DNA of 64,000 nt from Rhodobacter sp. (GCA_020637555.1 JACKKF010000005.1:1-64000); one strand, 5' to 3'. Positions 32,983 to 41,234 are shown, numbered from the stretch's first letter. Numbers and translations: made by a program. Notes: a model not told the origin generated them from the letters alone.

Positions 32983-33606
32983 TCAAGAGCGCGGCGGGCG
33001 CGATTTGTAGACGGGCAGACGCCAGCCAAAGGCCATGGAGCCCGCGCGCAGAAGGAAGGTCACGGCGGCACAGGCGATGAGCGCCCAGGGCGTCGGACCC
33101 AGCACGGCGCGGGTCAGGATCGCGACCAGCGCCCCGGCGAACGCGGCCGAGAGGTAGAGTTCCCCCTGGCGCAGCACCAGGGGCACCTCGTTGCAGACCA
33201 CGTCGCGCATGAGGCCGCCAAACGCCCCGGTGACCATGCCCATGATCAGCACCACCACCGGCCCGTGCCCCAGCGTGACTGCCACCCCGACACCCGCCGG
33301 CACCGCGACCGCCAGCGCGCCGGCATCCAGCCAGTCGATGGCCCGGCGCCGGCTTTCCAGCAGATGCGCGGTGAAAAAGACCAGCACCGCCGCGACCGAG
33401 GCCGTGGCCAGATACCAGGGGTTCGCCACCCAGAAGACCATGTCGCGATCCAGCAGGACGTCGCGCACGGTGCCGCCGCCGACGGCTGTCAGCGACGCGA
33501 TGAACACGAAGCCCACCAGGTCGAGCTGCGCGCGGCTGGCCACCAGGGCGCCGGTCAGCGCAAAGATGAAGACCGAGAGGTAGTCGAGAACCGAGAGCAC
33601 GCTCAT
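32983..33606 (-). CDS. trimeric intracellular cation channel (TRIC/UPF0126) family protein
   Basis: 207 residues, about seven membrane helices arranged as two inverted repeats, each with the GG-containing kinked helix: LTAVGGGTVRDVLL (about 40-53) and TGAFGGLMRDVVCNE (about 125-139). These Gly-Gly-x(3)-RD motifs line the pore of bacterial TRIC K+-permeable channels. The start ATG 33606 overlaps the rnhA stop by 4 nt. Last gene of the ispH operon. Confidence 0.9.
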   Translation of the reverse strand: MSVLSVLDYLSVFIFALTGALVASRAQLDLVGFVFIASLTAVGGGTVRDVLLDRDMVFWVANPWYLATASVAAVLVFFTAHLLESRRRAIDWLDAGALAVAVPAGVGVAVTLGHGPVVVLIMGMVTGAFGGLMRDVVCNEVPLVLRQGELYLSAAFAGALVAILTRAVLGPTPWALIACAAVTFLLRAGSMAFGWRLPVYKSRPPRS

Positions 33607-34055
33607 GGCTTGAACGGGGCCATTCCGGCGCGGGCCAGTTCGTCGGCGCGCTCGTTCTCGGCGTGACCGGCGTGGCCCTTGATCCATTTCCAGGTGACGG
33701 TGTGGGCCTGTTGCGCGGCGTCCAGCCGTTGCCAGAGATCCGCGTTCTTGACCGGCTTGCGGTCGGCGGTTTTCCAGCCGTTGCGCTTCCAGCCGTGGAT
33801 CCACTGGGTCACACCGTTCTTCACATAGGCTGAGTCGGTGGTGATGGTGATCGCGGTCGCGCGGGTGAGGGTTTCCAGCGCATGGATTGCCGCCAGCAGT
33901 TCCATGCGGTTGTTGGTGGTCTGGGCCTCGCCGCCCTGCAAGGCGCGTTCCTTGACCACGGTGCCGCCCTCCATGGCCCGCATGAGCACGCCCCAGCCGC
34001 CGGGGCCGGGATTGCCGCTGCAGGCGCCGTCGGTCCAGGCGTAAAGGTCAGGCAT
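33603..34055 (-). CDS. rnhA: ribonuclease HI
   Basis: 150 residues. The catalytic carboxylates are Asp9 (WTDGACSGNPGPGGWG), Glu52 (NNRMELLAAI), Asp74 (TTDSAYVKNG) and a late Asp in ENERADELAR. It cleaves RNA in RNA-DNA hybrids (R-loops, primers). The length is the same as for the E. coli protein. It overlaps the methyltransferase stop region by 8 nt and the TRIC gene by 4 nt, so it is embedded in a translationally coupled operon. Confidence 0.97.
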   Translation of the reverse strand: MPDLYAWTDGACSGNPGPGGWGVLMRAMEGGTVVKERALQGGEAQTTNNRMELLAAIHALETLTRATAITITTDSAYVKNGVTQWIHGWKRNGWKTADRKPVKNADLWQRLDAAQQAHTVTWKWIKGHAGHAENERADELARAGMAPFKP

Positions 34056-34638
34056 GGTCTTTCCTTGCAAGGATCAGAATTCCGGGTTCGATGCGGCCGG
34101 ACAGGCCCGAGTCCGCGCGCTCCTCGATGTCGAAGGGCGTGAAACCCGCGCCGGCGAGCAGGTCGAGCAGCGCCGCGCGCGTGTAATAGGTATAGAAGCG
34201 GCCCAGGCTGTCGCGCCCTTCGCCCTGGCCCAGCTTCAGACCCAGGAACAGCAGGCCCCCGGGTTCCAGCGCGTCGTGCAGGGCGCTCAGGTGCCGGGGA
34301 AGGGCGGCGCGCGGTTCGTGCAGCAGGCTGAAACTGACCCAGGCGGCGTCATAGGGGCCAGGCAGAGGGTCGTCGAACCCCGCGAGGCGCGCGGGCAGAC
34401 CCTTGCGGTCGCGGGCGATCGCGATCATCGCCGGCGCGGCATCGACCAGGTCCACGTCGAACCCGTGTTGCAAAAGGATCTCGGCCTGGTTGCCCGGACC
34501 GCAACCCCAGTCCAGCACGCGCGCATGGGGGGGCAGGGCGGCCATGAACCGGCCGAGCACAGGATCGCTGCCGGTGGTCATGCACGCATAGTCCTCGGCG
34601 CGGGCGTTGTAGACGCGCAGGGTCTCGGCATCGGTCAT
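34048..34638 (-). CDS. class I SAM-dependent methyltransferase
   Basis: 196 residues. MTDAETLRVYNARAEDYACM is followed by motif I VLDWGCGPGNQAEILLQHG (about 41-59) and motif II VDLVDAAPAMIAIAR, then SFSLLHEPRAALPRHLSALHDALEPGGLLFLGLKLG, the usual post-I strand with a catalytic region. These features indicate a Methyltransf_11/25-type small-molecule methylase, but no substrate motif is recognisable. It overlaps lysE by 4 nt and rnhA by 8 nt. Confidence 0.9.
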   Translation of the reverse strand: MTDAETLRVYNARAEDYACMTTGSDPVLGRFMAALPPHARVLDWGCGPGNQAEILLQHGFDVDLVDAAPAMIAIARDRKGLPARLAGFDDPLPGPYDAAWVSFSLLHEPRAALPRHLSALHDALEPGGLLFLGLKLGQGEGRDSLGRFYTYYTRAALLDLLAGAGFTPFDIEERADSGLSGRIEPGILILARKDHA

Positions 34639-35246
34639 GCGCGCTCCAGCGCCAGTTTCAGCCCCAGCGCGGCGAACGAGGCGGCAAAGGCCCGGCGCAG
34701 CCAGCGCATCGCGCGCTCGGACCCCAGGAGGCGCGCCCGCAGCCATCCCGCACCCAAGGCGTAGAGGACGAAAACCGCAGCGGTCATGGCGATGAATCCC
34801 AGGCCCAGCGTCATCAGCCGCTGTGCCGGGTCGGTGGTGCCTGTCGGGATGAATTGCGGCAGGAAGGCCAGAAAGAACATCGGCAGCTTGGGGTTGAGAA
34901 GGTTCAGCAGGACCCCGCGCCGGATCAGCGCGACGGGCGATTGCGGGCGGGGATCGGGCGTGATGGACAGATTGCCCGTGCCTTGCAGGCTGCCCCAGGC
35001 CATCCACAGCAGATAGGCAACGCCGGCGACCTTGATCGCGGTGAACAGCACGGCCGATGTGTGCAACACCGCCGCAAGCCCGGCCATGGCCAGGCCCAGG
35101 TGCAGCGCGGTGGCCAGCGTGCACCCGGTCACCGCCCAGAGCCCCGCGACAAGCCCCCGGCCCAGGGTGGTCGAAAGCGTGTAGAGCACCCCGACACCGG
35201 GCGCGAGGCAGACGATGAACGCGGTCAGCAGGAAGTCGGGCGTCAT
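34635..35246 (-). CDS. LysE/RhtB-family amino acid exporter
   Basis: 203 residues with six helices. It has the family features PGVGVLYTLSTTLGRG near the N terminus (usually PGP), KVAGVAYLLWMAWGSL, and RRGVLLNLLNPKLPMFFLAFLPQF. RhtB-type proteins export homoserine, threonine or other amino acids. The start overlaps the ispH stop by 4 nt and its stop overlaps the methyltransferase start by 4 nt. Confidence 0.92.
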   Translation of the reverse strand: MTPDFLLTAFIVCLAPGVGVLYTLSTTLGRGLVAGLWAVTGCTLATALHLGLAMAGLAAVLHTSAVLFTAIKVAGVAYLLWMAWGSLQGTGNLSITPDPRPQSPVALIRRGVLLNLLNPKLPMFFLAFLPQFIPTGTTDPAQRLMTLGLGFIAMTAAVFVLYALGAGWLRARLLGSERAMRWLRRAFAASFAALGLKLALERA

Positions 35247-36193
35247 ACGGGGGCTCGCAGGATGCGCGGAACCTTGAATTCGATGTCCTCGGTCGCGGTC
35301 TCGACGATTTCGCGGGTCAGATCGTAGCGGGCGGCAAAGGCGGCAATGACCTCGTCGATCAGGACCTCAGGCGCCGAGGCCCCGGCCGTCAGGCCCACGG
35401 CGCGGGCGCCCTCGAGGGCGCGCCAGTCGATGTCGGATGCGCGCTGGATCAATTGGGCATAGGGGCAACCGGCGGCCCGGCCGACCTCGACCAGACGCTT
35501 GGAATTCGACGAATTCGGGGCGCCGATCACCAGCAGCGCCTCGACCCGGCCGGCGATCGCCTTGACGGCGGCCTGCCGGTTGGTGGTGGCGTAACAGATG
35601 TCTTCCTTGTGCGGTCCGATGATCGCAGGAAAACGCGATTCGAGCGCGGCGACAATGCCGGCGGTGTCGTCGACCGACAGGGTGGTCTGCGTGATATAGG
35701 CCAGTTTCCGCGGATCGCGCGGGGCGATGCGGGCGACATCGGCGACGGTTTCCACCAGCAGGACCTCGCCCTCGGGCAATTGTCCCATGGTGCCGATGGT
35801 CTCGGGGTGACCGGCATGGCCGATCATCACCATCTGCAGCCCGTTCTGGTGGTGGCGCTCGGCCTCGATATGGACCTTGGACACCAGGGGGCAGGTCGCA
35901 TCGACAAAGGTCATGGACCGCGCCTGCGCCGCCTGCGGCACGGATTTTGGCACGCCATGGGCGGAAAAGATCACCGGCCGGTCGGGGGGGCAGTCGTCCA
36001 GATCCTCGACAAAGATGGCACCCTGGGCGCGCAGGCTGTCCACCACGAACCTGTTGTGGACGATCTCGTGGCGGACATAGACCGGTTCGCCCCATTTGCG
36101 CAGTGCCAGTTCGACGATCTTGATGGCGCGATCGACGCCGGCGCAGAAACCGCGCGGAGCGGCCAGGTAGAGGGTCAGGGCGGGCTGGGTCAT
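35243..36193 (-). CDS. ispH: 4-hydroxy-3-methylbut-2-enyl diphosphate reductase
   Basis: 316 residues. It catalyses the last step of the MEP isoprenoid pathway, giving IPP and DMAPP. The three cysteines of the [4Fe-4S] cluster are in APRGFCAGVDRA (about Cys18), DATCPLV (about Cys102) and GAPNSSNSKRLVEV.. AGCPYAQ region; the catalytic Glu of the family lies in the VDATC-following segment. The start is ATG 36193. First gene of a five-gene overlapping operon (ispH-lysE-methyltransferase-rnhA-TRIC). The intergenic repeat copy 2 is upstream. Confidence 0.95.
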   Translation of the reverse strand: MTQPALTLYLAAPRGFCAGVDRAIKIVELALRKWGEPVYVRHEIVHNRFVVDSLRAQGAIFVEDLDDCPPDRPVIFSAHGVPKSVPQAAQARSMTFVDATCPLVSKVHIEAERHHQNGLQMVMIGHAGHPETIGTMGQLPEGEVLLVETVADVARIAPRDPRKLAYITQTTLSVDDTAGIVAALESRFPAIIGPHKEDICYATTNRQAAVKAIAGRVEALLVIGAPNSSNSKRLVEVGRAAGCPYAQLIQRASDIDWRALEGARAVGLTAGASAPEVLIDEVIAAFAARYDLTREIVETATEDIEFKVPRILRAPV

Positions 36194-36261
36194 GGGGCTC
36201 TCCGTTCCGGGGAAGAGGTAGTCGCTGGGGGGGGCGAGGTCCAGCGTTTTAGGGGCGCGTG

Positions 36262-36346
36262 GGGGCTGCCGCCCCACACCCACTGCTTCAAGGGGGGCAC
36301 GCCCCCCTTGAAAATCCCCGTGCGTATTTGGGACAAGATGATGGGG
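36262..36346. repeat. intergenic repeat element, copy 2
   Basis: 85 bp matching 32391-32473. The second hairpin here is a perfect 11-bp stem (TTCAAGGGGGG / CCCCCCTTGAA with a CACG loop). The element ends one base before the uvrC stop codon, so it begins directly after the - strand gene, in the same orientation as copy 1 after trxC. It may serve as a terminator or 3'-end stabiliser. Confidence 0.85.
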
Positions 36347-38212
36347 TCACGAGCCTTCGTTGAAAAAGCCGTGGATCGTGCGGGCCATCTGTTCCGAGAT
36401 CCCCGGAACGGCCATCAGATCCCCGAGACCCGCCCGCGTCACCGCCTTTGCCGAGCCGAAATGCGCCAGAAGCGCCCGCTTGCGCCCGGCGCCGACGCCG
36501 GGGATCTCGTCCAGCGGCGTGCGGGTCGAGGCCTTGGCCCGGGCCGCGCGATGGGTGCCGATGGCGAAGCGGTGGGCCTCGTCGCGCAGGCGCTGGATGA
36601 AATAGAGCACGGGATCATTGTGCCTGAGGGCGAAGGGTCGCGCGCCCTTTCGGTGGAATTCCTCGCGGCCAAGGTCCCGTTCGACCCCTTTGGCGACGCC
36701 CACGGCGGGGATGTCATCGATGCCCAGCGCGGCCAGGGTTTCGGTCACCGCCGTGATCTGCCCGGCGCCGCCGTCGATCAGCAGAAGATCCGGCCAGGCT
36801 TCGGTCTGGCGGGCGGGGTCCTCTTTCAGCAGCTTGTCGAAGCGGCGCGTCAGGACCTCGCGCATCATGCCGAAATCGTCGCCGGGCGCGGTCTTGATGG
36901 TGAACTTGCGATACTGGCTTTTCATCCAGCCGTCGGGCCCGGCCACCACCATGGCGCCGACGGCATGGGCGCCCTGGATGTGCGAGTTGTCGTAGATCTC
37001 GATCCGGTTCGGCGGGTCGTCCAATCCGAAGGCATCCGCCAGACCCGACAGCAGACGCGATTGTGCCGCGCTTTCGGACATCTTGCGACCCAGGGATTCC
37101 CGCGCATTGCGCAGGGCGTTCTCGACCAGCTCGGCCTTCTCGCCGCGTTGCGGCACGCGCAGGTCCACGTTGCGCCCGGCGCGCGCGCTGAGCAGGTCGC
37201 GGATCAGGTCCTCGTCGTCCACGGGATGGGACAGCAGGATCTGGCGGGGCGGCGGCTTGCCATCGTAGAATTGCGCGAGAAAGGCGGACAGGATCTCGGC
37301 CTCTTCGGCGCCCGACCCGGTGCGCGGGTAGAAATCGCGGTTGCCCCAGCTTTGATGCGCGCGGATGAAGAAGACCTGCACGCAGGCCTGCCCCTTTTCC
37401 AGATGCAGCGCGATCACGTCGGCCTCGTCCACACCCTTCGGGTTGATGCCCTGCGACTGCTGCACCGCGGTCAGTGCGCGGATGCGGTCGCGCAGGGCCG
37501 CGGCGCGTTCGAATTCCATCGCATCCGATGCCTCCTGCATCTGCTGCGCCAGATCCGCCTGGATATGCGAGGTCTTGCCGCTCAGGAAGCGTTCGGCATC
37601 CGACACCAGATCGGCATAGGCCTCGGGCGTGATGAGATTGGTGCAGGGTCCGGCGCATCGCTTGATCTGATAGAGCAGACAGGGGCGGGTGCGGTTCTGG
37701 AACATGGAATCCGTGCAGGATCGCAAAAGGAACACTTTCTGAAGCTGGTTCAGCGTGCGATTCACCGCAGAGCCGCTGGCGAAGGGCCCGAAATAGCTGC
37801 CTTTGTCGCTGCGCTTGCCCCGATGCTTGCGGATCTGGGGATAGGCGTGATTCTTGGCAATCAGGATGTTCGGAAAGCTTTTGTCGTCGCGCAGCAGAAC
37901 GTTGTAGACCGGCTTCAGCTGTTTGATGAGGTTCTGTTCCAGCAGCAGGGCCTCGGTTTCGGTCCTGGTGGTCAGAAACATCATGGACCGCGTTTCCGAG
38001 ATCATCCGCGCGATCCGGGCCGAATGGCCGGACGGACGCGCGTAGTTCGACACCCGCGCTTTCAGGTTCCGCGCCTTGCCGACATAGAGCACGCGCGCCT
38101 CGCCATCGAGCATCCGGTAAACCCCCGGCGAGCCATCCAGTCGGCGCACATAGTCGGCGATCAGCGCATGGCCGGTCAGGGGTTCAGGGGCCTTGGGGGG
38201 CGTGTCGGTCAT
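36347..38212 (-). CDS. uvrC: excinuclease ABC subunit C
   Basis: 621 residues. N-terminal GIY-YIG nuclease domain (GSPGVYRMLDGEARVLYVGKARNLKARVSNY in pieces, about 28-58), the Cys-bearing RCAGPC region, a UVR interaction motif (about 205-240), the RNase-H-like second nuclease region (DLLLIDGGAGQ and IEIYDNSHIQG), and a C-terminal (HhH)2 DNA-binding domain (ALLAHFGSAKAV.., VPGISEQMARTIHGFF). With UvrB it incises both sides of bulky lesions. ATG 38212 is preferred over the in-frame TTG at 38218. pgsA, often downstream in relatives, is absent here. Confidence 0.97.
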   Translation of the reverse strand: MTDTPPKAPEPLTGHALIADYVRRLDGSPGVYRMLDGEARVLYVGKARNLKARVSNYARPSGHSARIARMISETRSMMFLTTRTETEALLLEQNLIKQLKPVYNVLLRDDKSFPNILIAKNHAYPQIRKHRGKRSDKGSYFGPFASGSAVNRTLNQLQKVFLLRSCTDSMFQNRTRPCLLYQIKRCAGPCTNLITPEAYADLVSDAERFLSGKTSHIQADLAQQMQEASDAMEFERAAALRDRIRALTAVQQSQGINPKGVDEADVIALHLEKGQACVQVFFIRAHQSWGNRDFYPRTGSGAEEAEILSAFLAQFYDGKPPPRQILLSHPVDDEDLIRDLLSARAGRNVDLRVPQRGEKAELVENALRNARESLGRKMSESAAQSRLLSGLADAFGLDDPPNRIEIYDNSHIQGAHAVGAMVVAGPDGWMKSQYRKFTIKTAPGDDFGMMREVLTRRFDKLLKEDPARQTEAWPDLLLIDGGAGQITAVTETLAALGIDDIPAVGVAKGVERDLGREEFHRKGARPFALRHNDPVLYFIQRLRDEAHRFAIGTHRAARAKASTRTPLDEIPGVGAGRKRALLAHFGSAKAVTRAGLGDLMAVPGISEQMARTIHGFFNEGS

Positions 38213-38292
38213 GGGCAAAAACGGGCGATGATTCTCGGGTGTGGCTGCACCTTAGCGGTGCCGAGTTCAAGGGGAAAGCTTTCCACGGAATC

Positions 38293-38301
38293 TGTGGATA
38301 A
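38293..38301 (+). promoter_or_regulatory. DnaA-box-like 9-mer
   Basis: TGTGGATAA is a perfect complement of the consensus DnaA box TTATCCACA. A weaker relative, TGTGGAGAG, follows 4 nt later and TTTCCACGG precedes it. It lies 81-89 bp upstream of uvrC and could mark DnaA-linked regulation; as a single site it is weak evidence. Confidence 0.4.
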
Positions 38302-38390
38302 CTCTGTGGAGAGGCTGTCGAGACAGACGAAAACACCTTGTTTCCAGAGGGCTTCCCTGGGCTGCCCAAAAATTAGGCAATTCACTAACG

Positions 38391-38444
38391 TATTGAAATC
38401 AAACAAAAGAAATTCAGGCCATTTGCAACTCTCTGAATTTCTTA
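38391..38444 (-). terminator. AT-rich rho-independent terminator of the SDR gene
   Basis: On the - strand a perfect 11-bp inverted repeat AAGAAATTCAG / CTGAATTTCTT (38434-38444 with 38408-38418) has a 15-nt loop and runs into the T-rich TTGTTTGATTTC. It lies about 70 nt past the SDR stop. The stem is AT-rich, unusual here, so its strength is uncertain. Confidence 0.55.
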
Positions 38445-38515
38445 GGGTTTTCATGACGTCTTCGTGACAGTTCGCCCGCCGGTGGACAATCGGTCGCGGG
38501 CGGTCGCCCAAAGGC

Positions 38516-39298
38516 TTATTCCGGCCCCAGGATATCGGGGGTCTGCCACCCCAGATGCTGGCCCCCGTCGACGCACAGAAGCTGCCCGGTGACGGCCGGG
38601 GCGTCCAGGAAATAGCCCAGTGCCGCCGTGATGTCCGCGGGGTTCGAGCCCCGCTCAAGCACCGTGTTGGCGCGCTGGCGGGCAAAATGCTGCGGGGTCT
38701 GACGCGCGCCGATCAGGGTGGGGCCAGGACCGATCGCGTTGACGCGGATATCGGGCGCCAGGGCTTGCGCCGTGGTGCGCGTCAGCGACCAGAGGGCCAT
38801 CTTGGCCAGGGAATAGGTCATGAATTCGGGCGTGGGTTTCAGCACGCGCTGGTCCACCATGTTCACGATCAGGCCCTGCGCGATGGGTTCGCCGGCGTCA
38901 TCGCGCGCCCCCTTGGGGCATTGCGCGGCAAAGGCCTGTGTCAGCACGAAGGGCGCGCGCAGATTCGAGCCGATGTGACGGTCCCAACTGGTGCGTGTCG
39001 CGCTCTGGATCGTGTCGTATTCAAAGATCGACGCGTTGTTCACCAGGACGGTCAGCGGCCCGCCCAGGGCCTGCGCGGCGGCGGGAACCAGGGCTGCGGT
39101 CGCGTCCTCGTCCAGCAGGTCGGCCTGCAGCGTCACGGCGCGCACGCCCTGTGCCCGGGCCGCGTCCGCGGCCTCGAGCGCACCATCGACGCTGGAGGCA
39201 TAGTGAAGCGCGACATCCAGGCCGCGCGCGGCAAGATAGAGTGCCATGGCGCGGCCCAGTCTTTGCCCCGCGCCGGTGATCAGTGCCTTGCCTGACAT
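38516..39298 (-). CDS. SDR-family oxidoreductase, FolM/pteridine-reductase-like
   Basis: 260 residues. The cofactor motif TGAGQRLGRAMALYLA (about 8-23) has the Arg typical of pteridine reductases and dihydromonapterin reductase FolM (TGxxxRxG). LVNNASIFEYDT, the catalytic Tyr-x3-Lys (YSLAK, with Ser/Asp before it in NMVDQRVLKP) and the FDP-like C-terminal CVDGGQHLGW are present. NMVDQ in place of the usual Ser-containing strand is as in FolM. It probably reduces a pterin with NADPH. ATG 39298 is preferred. It lies 8 nt downstream of the antiporter region on the same strand. Confidence 0.82.
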   Translation of the reverse strand: MSGKALITGAGQRLGRAMALYLAARGLDVALHYASSVDGALEAADAARAQGVRAVTLQADLLDEDATAALVPAAAQALGGPLTVLVNNASIFEYDTIQSATRTSWDRHIGSNLRAPFVLTQAFAAQCPKGARDDAGEPIAQGLIVNMVDQRVLKPTPEFMTYSLAKMALWSLTRTTAQALAPDIRVNAIGPGPTLIGARQTPQHFARQRANTVLERGSNPADITAALGYFLDAPAVTGQLLCVDGGQHLGWQTPDILGPE

Positions 39299-39305
39299 GT
39301 GCCCC

Positions 39306-40238
39306 TCAGAACAGCCACAACAGATAGAGGACATAGAGCGCGATCATGCCCGCGCCAACCACCTTGGCGATGCTGCGGCCCGTCAGCACGAACACGCCCA
39401 GCAGAAGCGAGGTGGCGACCATCACCCAGAGGTCGAAGTGCAGCATCGGCTGCGGGACCGGCAGGGGGCCCACCAACGAGGTCACGCCGATGATGCCCAG
39501 CAGGTTGAAGATGTTCGAGCCGATCACGTTGCCCATGGCCACCCCGGCCTGCCGGCGCAGGGCTGCCGTGCAGGTCGTGGCCAGTTCCGGCAGCGAGGTT
39601 CCGACGGCAACCAGGGTCAGGCCGATCACCGCCTCGCTGACGCCGAGGGCGGTGGCCACATGGACCGCCCCCTCGACCAGAAGGTTCGCGCCGAGCGGCA
39701 GGCCGATCAGGCCGCCGAGCAGATACAGCGCGATTCGCAGACCCGAAATGCCTTCCTCGACGCCCTCGAGTTCGACGGATTCGCTGGCGCGGTGGTCGCG
39801 GGCGCGGGTGTAGGAATTCCACAGCATCGCCGCCAGCCCGGCCAGCAACACCAGCCCGTGCGGCCAGCCCATCGGCCCCAGATTGGCCAGCACCACGAAC
39901 AGCAGCGTCGCGGCCATCATCACCAGGAAGTCATGCATCAATTCGCGTGACACCGGCACCGCGGTGATGAGGGCGGGCACCCCCAGGACCAGCAGGATAT
40001 TGGCGATGTTCGACCCCACCACATTGCCCAGCGCCAGGGCGGGGGCGTGGTCGTGCACCGCCTGGATCGACACCAGCAATTCCGGCGCCGAGGTGCCGAA
40101 GGCCACGACCGTCAGGCCGACGATCAGCGCGGGAACCCCCAGCCTGAGGCTGAGATTGACCGCGCCCTTGACCAGCGCATCGCCTGCCAGCACCAGCAGG
40201 ATCAGCCCGCCGACAATCATCAGAATGTCGAAAACCAT
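39306..40238 (-). CDS. calcium/sodium antiporter (CaCA family, YrbG-like)
   Basis: 310 residues with ten helices in two inverted halves. The two alpha repeats are visible: VVAFGTSAPELLVSIQA with GNVVGSNIANILLVLG (about 45-85) and LVAVGTSLPELATTCTAA with GNVIGSNIFNLLGIIG (about 205-245). The paired Glu residues coordinate Ca2+/Na+. It exchanges Ca2+ for Na+ or H+ across the inner membrane. The ATG 40238 overlaps the stop of the upstream small zinc-ribbon gene (TGATG). Confidence 0.95.
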   Translation of the reverse strand: MVFDILMIVGGLILLVLAGDALVKGAVNLSLRLGVPALIVGLTVVAFGTSAPELLVSIQAVHDHAPALALGNVVGSNIANILLVLGVPALITAVPVSRELMHDFLVMMAATLLFVVLANLGPMGWPHGLVLLAGLAAMLWNSYTRARDHRASESVELEGVEEGISGLRIALYLLGGLIGLPLGANLLVEGAVHVATALGVSEAVIGLTLVAVGTSLPELATTCTAALRRQAGVAMGNVIGSNIFNLLGIIGVTSLVGPLPVPQPMLHFDLWVMVATSLLLGVFVLTGRSIAKVVGAGMIALYVLYLLWLF

Positions 40239-40423
40239 CAACGATACCTGCAATCTTGGCGCCCGCAAGCGTTGGGAGTGTCGGAAAAGTGCACGCGCTT
40301 GCACGTCGGACAGCGCAGGCGATCCAGCGCGGGGCGCTTTGGCCGTCGGGGGCGCAGGGCCTTCTGGATCATTGCCATGACGGCGATGAAGATCAGGAAC
40401 AGGATGACGACGCGCAAGATCAT
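40238..40423 (-). CDS. 61-residue membrane-anchored zinc-ribbon microprotein
   Basis: 61 residues: one N-terminal membrane helix (MILRVVILFLIFIAVMAMI), a basic stretch (ALRPRRPKRP), then a CxxC...C..C arrangement (RCPTCKRVHF, ACGRQDC) that looks like a rubredoxin-like zinc knuckle. Start ATG 40423. It fills the space between sppA and the antiporter, overlapping the antiporter start and ending 1 nt from the sppA stop, so it is translated within that unit. Function unknown. Confidence 0.7.
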   Translation of the reverse strand: MILRVVILFLIFIAVMAMIQKALRPRRPKRPALDRLRCPTCKRVHFSDTPNACGRQDCRYR

Positions 40424-40424
40424 G

Positions 40425-41234
40425 TCACAGGCCCAGGCGCGCCCAGAGGGCCGCTTCCTCGACCCCGGCAAGCGCGTCCTGCGCAAGCGACAGTCCCAGG
40501 CGAGACAACAGCCGCCGGCGGGGACCGAAGCTGCGGAACCGCACCCGGTCGCCGTAGCGCGCCTTCAACACCGGCACCGCATGGCCGATCCCGTCGGCCA
40601 GCCCCAGCCGCACGGCCTCGTCCCCCAGCCAGAAACGACCGTCGAACAGGTCCGTTTCGGTGCCGAGGGCGCCGCCGCGCCGGTCGGTCACATGGTCGAT
40701 GAACACGCGGTGCATCTGTTCGAGCAGGGCATCCAGCCGTTCCACATCCTCGGGGTTTTCCGGGCGGAAGGGATCGAGCTGGCTCTTGGACCGTCCCGCG
40801 GTGTGCACGCGCCGTTCGATGCCCAGCTTCTCGATTGCGCCGGACAGACCGAACCCGGCCGAGATCACCCCGATCGACCCCAGGATCGACGCGCGGTCGC
40901 AGTGGATGTCATCGGCCGCGCTGGCGATCCAATAGCCACCCGACGCGGCCGCATCCTCGACAAAGGCGTGCACGGGCAGGCCGGTTTCCTCGGCCAGGCG
41001 CCGGATGCGCGCGCCGATCAGCGCCGACTGCACCGGCGAGCCGCCGGGCGAATTGACGATCAGAGCGACCGCCGCGGGTTTGCCGCTGCGAAACGCGCGT
41101 TCGAGCAGGGGCGCGCAGGTGGCATCCGACAAGCGACCGCGTCCGCCTGCGGCGATCATGCCCTGCATGCGGACGACATTCACGCGAGGGGCGCGCCGCA
41201 AGGGCCGCGCAAGCAGGGCGAGCGGGTTCATCAT
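40425..41234 (-). CDS. S49-family signal peptide peptidase-like serine protease
   Basis: 269 residues, the short (single-domain) SppA/SohB form. The catalytic dyad is Ser98 in AAASGGYWIAS and Lys150 in GRSKSQLDPF. LIVNSPGGSPVQS is the conserved strand-turn of the protease core. It has only a weak N-terminal hydrophobic region, so anchoring is unclear. It degrades cleaved signal peptides or membrane fragments. First gene of the unit with the zinc-ribbon protein and antiporter. Confidence 0.92.
   Translation of the reverse strand: MMNPLALLARPLRRAPRVNVVRMQGMIAAGGRGRLSDATCAPLLERAFRSGKPAAVALIVNSPGGSPVQSALIGARIRRLAEETGLPVHAFVEDAAASGGYWIASAADDIHCDRASILGSIGVISAGFGLSGAIEKLGIERRVHTAGRSKSQLDPFRPENPEDVERLDALLEQMHRVFIDHVTDRRGGALGTETDLFDGRFWLGDEAVRLGLADGIGHAVPVLKARYGDRVRFRSFGPRRRLLSRLGLSLAQDALAGVEEAALWARLGL

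Larger units (their letters stand above)
38213..38515. other. 303-bp AT-rich intergenic region upstream of uvrC
   Basis: No gene. It is strikingly AT-rich for this genome between about 38360 and 38455. It holds a perfect DnaA-box-like TGTGGATAA, with degenerate neighbours, and an intrinsic-terminator-like hairpin for the upstream SDR gene; both are listed separately. Confidence 0.6.

Noticed and set aside
38213..38218. uvrC start at TTG 38218
   Set aside because: The ATG two codons later (38212) is a normal start; TTG gives no extra conserved residues.
35453..38467. A 1004-codon open frame on the + strand opposite ispH and uvrC
   Set aside because: It is the complement of real - strand genes; its product is Gly/Arg/His-rich with no fold, as expected from GC-rich antisense frames.
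38213..38515. Chromosomal replication origin at the DnaA-box island
   Set aside because: Only one perfect 9-mer with two poor neighbours, and no dnaA, dnaN, hemE or parAB nearby; the AT-rich part is better explained as a terminator plus intergenic DNA.
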